Below are positions 61,885-64,000 of a DNA stretch of 64,000 bases, piece after piece (position 1 is the first letter of the stretch; each line of letters begins with the position of its first letter). The translations under genes and the position numbers were made by a program. The notes beneath the pieces are model-generated. The model was not told the DNA's origin. It did no database searches and was given only the letters and a program-made list of their open reading frames with translations. This DNA is from Sphagnum compactum (lineage: Eukaryota; Bryophyta; Sphagnopsida; Sphagnales): NCBI GenBank assembly GCA_965153455.1, contig OZ234498.1, positions 6,386,001 to 6,450,000 on the forward strand. The letters are read 5' to 3'.

Positions 61885-62160
61885 CATGACCCAAGAATCT
61901 TAGGGATACCAAACTTTGGCCTGTTTCTGGGTGCATCACAATCTCTATACTCTGAAGCGCAAAGGCAATAAAAAGGGGTTTGATTGTAGTTTGTGTGCTC
62001 CCATGGATTGAAATGGCATTTCAGTCTGTGGGAGCACACAAACAAGCAAGAATCAAACCCACCTTTCTTTTCATAGGGTCTGCCTTTTCAAGGTAGAGGA
62101 GACATTGTCATGCACCCAGAAACAGGCCAAAGTTCGGTATCCCTACATTCTTGAGTCATG
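61885..62160. repeat. Long near-perfect palindrome (foldback), 276 bp
   Basis: The outer arms CATGACCCAAGAATCTTAGG and ACTTTGGCCTGTTTCTGGGT, with GCAT (61885-61936), pair with the inverted sequence at about 62110-62160 with few mismatches. The inner arms GGGTTTGATT...TTTGTGTGCTCCCA (about 61977-62003) pair with TGGGAGCACACAAA...AATCAAACCC (about 62029-62060). The tip TGAAATG/CATTTCA leaves almost no loop, and between inner and outer arms pairing is weak. This could be a foldback transposon, a MITE or a hairpin small-RNA locus. No flanking target duplication was identified. Confidence 0.85.
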
Positions 62161-62814
62161 CCAGGGTAGGCGGTAGCCTAGGGTATGCAAAGATTGACGA
62201 GGGGAGAGAGAAAAGCAAACCTCCGTGAGAGTTTTGGTGCGATTGAACGCCACAGAGAAGGAGGATTTGCGTTTGGAGTCAGAGGGTTGGAACGAGGTCG
62301 AGGATTTGCGACGCTCTATGAAGGAATTGTGGCGGGTATGCGAAGCTCGACCCGTGTGGGAGTTTTCGATGGGATATGAAGAAGAATCGCCGATGTTGAG
62401 GGATCCACCGTAGAGGGAAGATCGTGAATAACGTCTGGCTTCATCCAAAGCAACCAAATGCGCAGGTCTTATAAGGAGGTCCTTGAAGATTGAGCCTCGT
62501 CTTCTGGCTTCTTGGAAAGCAGCATCGTGGCTACTTGGGGAATCATTTTGGTACTTCTCTACATCAGCGGCAGACATCTTAGACGCACCCTTGGCCATTA
62601 ACCTCCTGCCCTCCATTGTCATGGGTGGGGGTCGTGTTTTCATGGGACCAGGAGTTAAAGTTCCATGTGGAGCGTTTGCTGAAGGATGCACCTCTCTTAT
62701 TTCCTTCTCCAGAACTAGTTGCAAAGCTTTGTCGTTCCGGTAGCTCTCTTTGAATGCCAATTCTCTCACCAGTGGTAAAGCTTGGATGCTCTCTTGTCGA
62801 ATTTTGCTCGCCAT
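62143..62814 (-). CDS. Unrecognised plant protein, 223 aa or first coding exon of a longer one
   Basis: On the minus strand an ATG at 62814 opens MASKIRQESIQALPLVRELA and runs 223 codons to a TAG at 62145-62143. Composition is clearly more coding-like than the surroundings. The N-terminal half is rich in charged helix-forming residues (residues 1-40). A proline-rich patch (GTLTPGPMKTRPPPM) follows, and the C-terminal third is rich in Ser and Arg (RRYSRSSLYGGS, RRKSSTSF, KRKSSFS), with many possible phosphorylation sites. I see no known domain. The last residues come from one arm of the palindrome, and a possible splice donor (GAG|GTTTGC) lies at 62221-62220, so the real protein may splice out before the palindrome and continue elsewhere. 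Its start faces the gene beginning at 63938. Confidence 0.55.
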   Translation of the reverse strand: MASKIRQESIQALPLVRELAFKESYRNDKALQLVLEKEIREVHPSANAPHGTLTPGPMKTRPPPMTMEGRRLMAKGASKMSAADVEKYQNDSPSSHDAAFQEARRRGSIFKDLLIRPAHLVALDEARRYSRSSLYGGSLNIGDSSSYPIENSHTGRASHTRHNSFIERRKSSTSFQPSDSKRKSSFSVAFNRTKTLTEVCFSLSPRQSLHTLGYRLPWHDSRM

Positions 62815-63937
62815 GATGGTAGACAAACGTGAAGTGAGTCTTTGAAATAAAATGGTTCAAGGACCTTGCAAAACTTAGGGTTTTATCACAAATTGGTTTG
62901 GACATCCAGTTCGATTATTTCACATAGATCTCCAACGAACTACCACCCTGATCTCCACCAAAAAAAAGCGTCAGGACCATGGTTTTCTTCTTCACATTAA
63001 TTTCCAACCGTGAACTTCTCTTGCTCGAAGAGCTTTCGTTGTTTATCGAATGGTCTTGTGCGTGTTTGTGTGTTTGTATAGAAACATCATGGGCATTTCA
63101 AAAAATGGGATCCTTTGTGCAACACAACGAAAACCTCACTCAATAGGAAGCCACATGCTTCTTCTGATCATTTTGCGTAGAGAAATCAAGAAATACCAAT
63201 GTCTGCTTGATTCACCTCACACTTCCCTGCTAAGAAAGGGCAAACATTCCTTCTCTAGAATGGGTTTTGTGCAAGGTAACAGCCGAGGAGGGTGGGGAGG
63301 GCCCGTTCTTTTGGGAATGCCCCAGCCCGAGGGTCGTTTGCAACTTTGAAGTGCTTAAAGAGCAAACTCCACTGGTGCACTGTACTGTATATGTAGGATA
63401 TGAAGAACAAAGAGTTCACAAGTTTCTGACATGTTCCCCCAAAGAGTTCTCAATAACACCTCACTTTTTTATCTCATGTGTTTTCGCAAATGTTGTTCTC
63501 CTTGCTCCCCAAAGAGTTCTCAATAGCACCTCACTTTTATCTCATATGCTTTTGTCAAATGTTGTTCTCCTTTCCCCTATTTAGGTGGGCTGAAGGCGAG
63601 GAACTCTATACTTCAAAATTAGAACCTTCTATTTTGAGGAGCCTCCATATTTTCATTTTTTTTGAGTGATAGGCCAATCAAATTGTCTCGTTGTGAAAAA
63701 AAGATTGAACTTGGGAGACACCTCATCTCATGAATAAATAGGAGAGGAAAATAGGTAGAAAAGAAGGCGTAATTCTCAACTATGAAAATTCTAGTTCCAT
63801 TAAGATGAGACTGGGCACATGGGCGGGTTCCGGTTGCAACAGGAACGACGAGGACACCGCCGAAGCACCGGTGTTCCGCGCTTGTGTTTCCCTTGGCGCG
63901 AAGGTTTTTGCTGTCGCAGACGAATAGAGAGCAGGGC
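62815..63937. promoter_or_regulatory. Intergenic region between two divergent genes
   Basis: About 1.1 kb separate the minus-strand gene at 62814 from the plus-strand start at 63938. It must contain both leaders and promoters unless a gene is missed. A 70-bp direct duplication lies inside it. No individual promoter element could be fixed. Confidence 0.4.
63437..63576 (+). repeat. Direct duplication of a ~70-bp unit
   Basis: 'ccccaaagagttctcaataa' and 'ccccaaagagttctcaatag' begin two units that share 'cacctcactttt', 'tatctcat' and 'caaatgttgttctcctt'. Confidence 0.9.
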
Positions 63938-64000
63938 ATGGACCACCAGCAGCAGCAGCAAGCGAGTCAAACCGGGGCGATGAAGCCAGACTCCTCCTCC
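63938..64000 (+). CDS. Start of a gene cut by the window end
   Basis: The ATG at 63938-63940 opens MDHQQQQQASQTGAMKPDSS, which stays open to the last base. GC content rises sharply over the preceding 120 bp, as expected for a 5' end. The glutamine-rich start fits many transcription-related or RNA-binding proteins but does not identify one. Confidence 0.45.
   Translation, partial: MDHQQQQQASQTGAMKPDSSS

Noticed and set aside
1-64000. CRISPR arrays, bacterial operons, phage or integron modules
   Set aside because: The spliced genes, repeat content and plant protein families show eukaryotic nuclear DNA. The tandem arrays lack unique spacers of constant length.

Overview
The window is nuclear DNA of a land plant. 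It is strongly AT-rich and packed with repeats for about 46 kb, followed by a gene-bearing stretch of higher GC. Plant identity rests on two well-resolved genes with plant-type spliced structures: a TIR1/AFB-type auxin-receptor F-box protein (47502-49746) and a ubiquitin-specific protease of the UBP3/UBP4 class (54701-58086). I cannot fix the lineage. Long gene-poor blocks full of decayed BED/hAT and DUF7869-type transposon coding remnants, plus a divergent auxin receptor, make a seed-free plant (moss, fern or lycophyte) my best inference, but it is only that.

Layout. 1-5.6 kb: repeats, a large TA-rich satellite that flips strand orientation, and a decayed DUF7869 transposase-like gene on the minus strand (3212-4840). 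5.6-18.8 kb: AT-rich non-coding DNA with direct repeats, degenerate tandem arrays, long poly-G tracts and one clean hAT-type MITE with an 8-bp target duplication (10758-10980). 18.8-24.8 kb: decayed transposon coding sequence, ending in a recognisable hAT dimerisation domain. 24.8-39.6 kb: interspersed repeats and a second, distinct hAT-like remnant (31464-33826). 39.6-46.0 kb: a cluster of a partly palindromic TAGCCA/TGGCTA repeat in both orientations, interrupted by a dispersed ~320-bp repeat that occurs four times in the window. 46.0-64.0 kb: the gene-bearing part.

Genes. The F-box protein should act in an SCF E3 ligase as the auxin co-receptor that recognises Aux/IAA repressors. By motif alignment it differs from TIR1 at several auxin-pocket and inositol-phosphate positions. 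The UBP3/4-like protein is a cysteine deubiquitinase with all catalytic boxes intact; its promoter side is occupied by a 36-37-bp minisatellite of about 19 copies. A minus-strand gene of unknown function (62143-62814) ends inside a 276-bp near-perfect palindrome. A last gene begins on the plus strand at 63938 and runs off the window. Both recognised enzymes belong to the ubiquitin system, but nothing in the layout suggests co-regulation.

All family assignments come from reading translations against remembered family motifs; no search was run.
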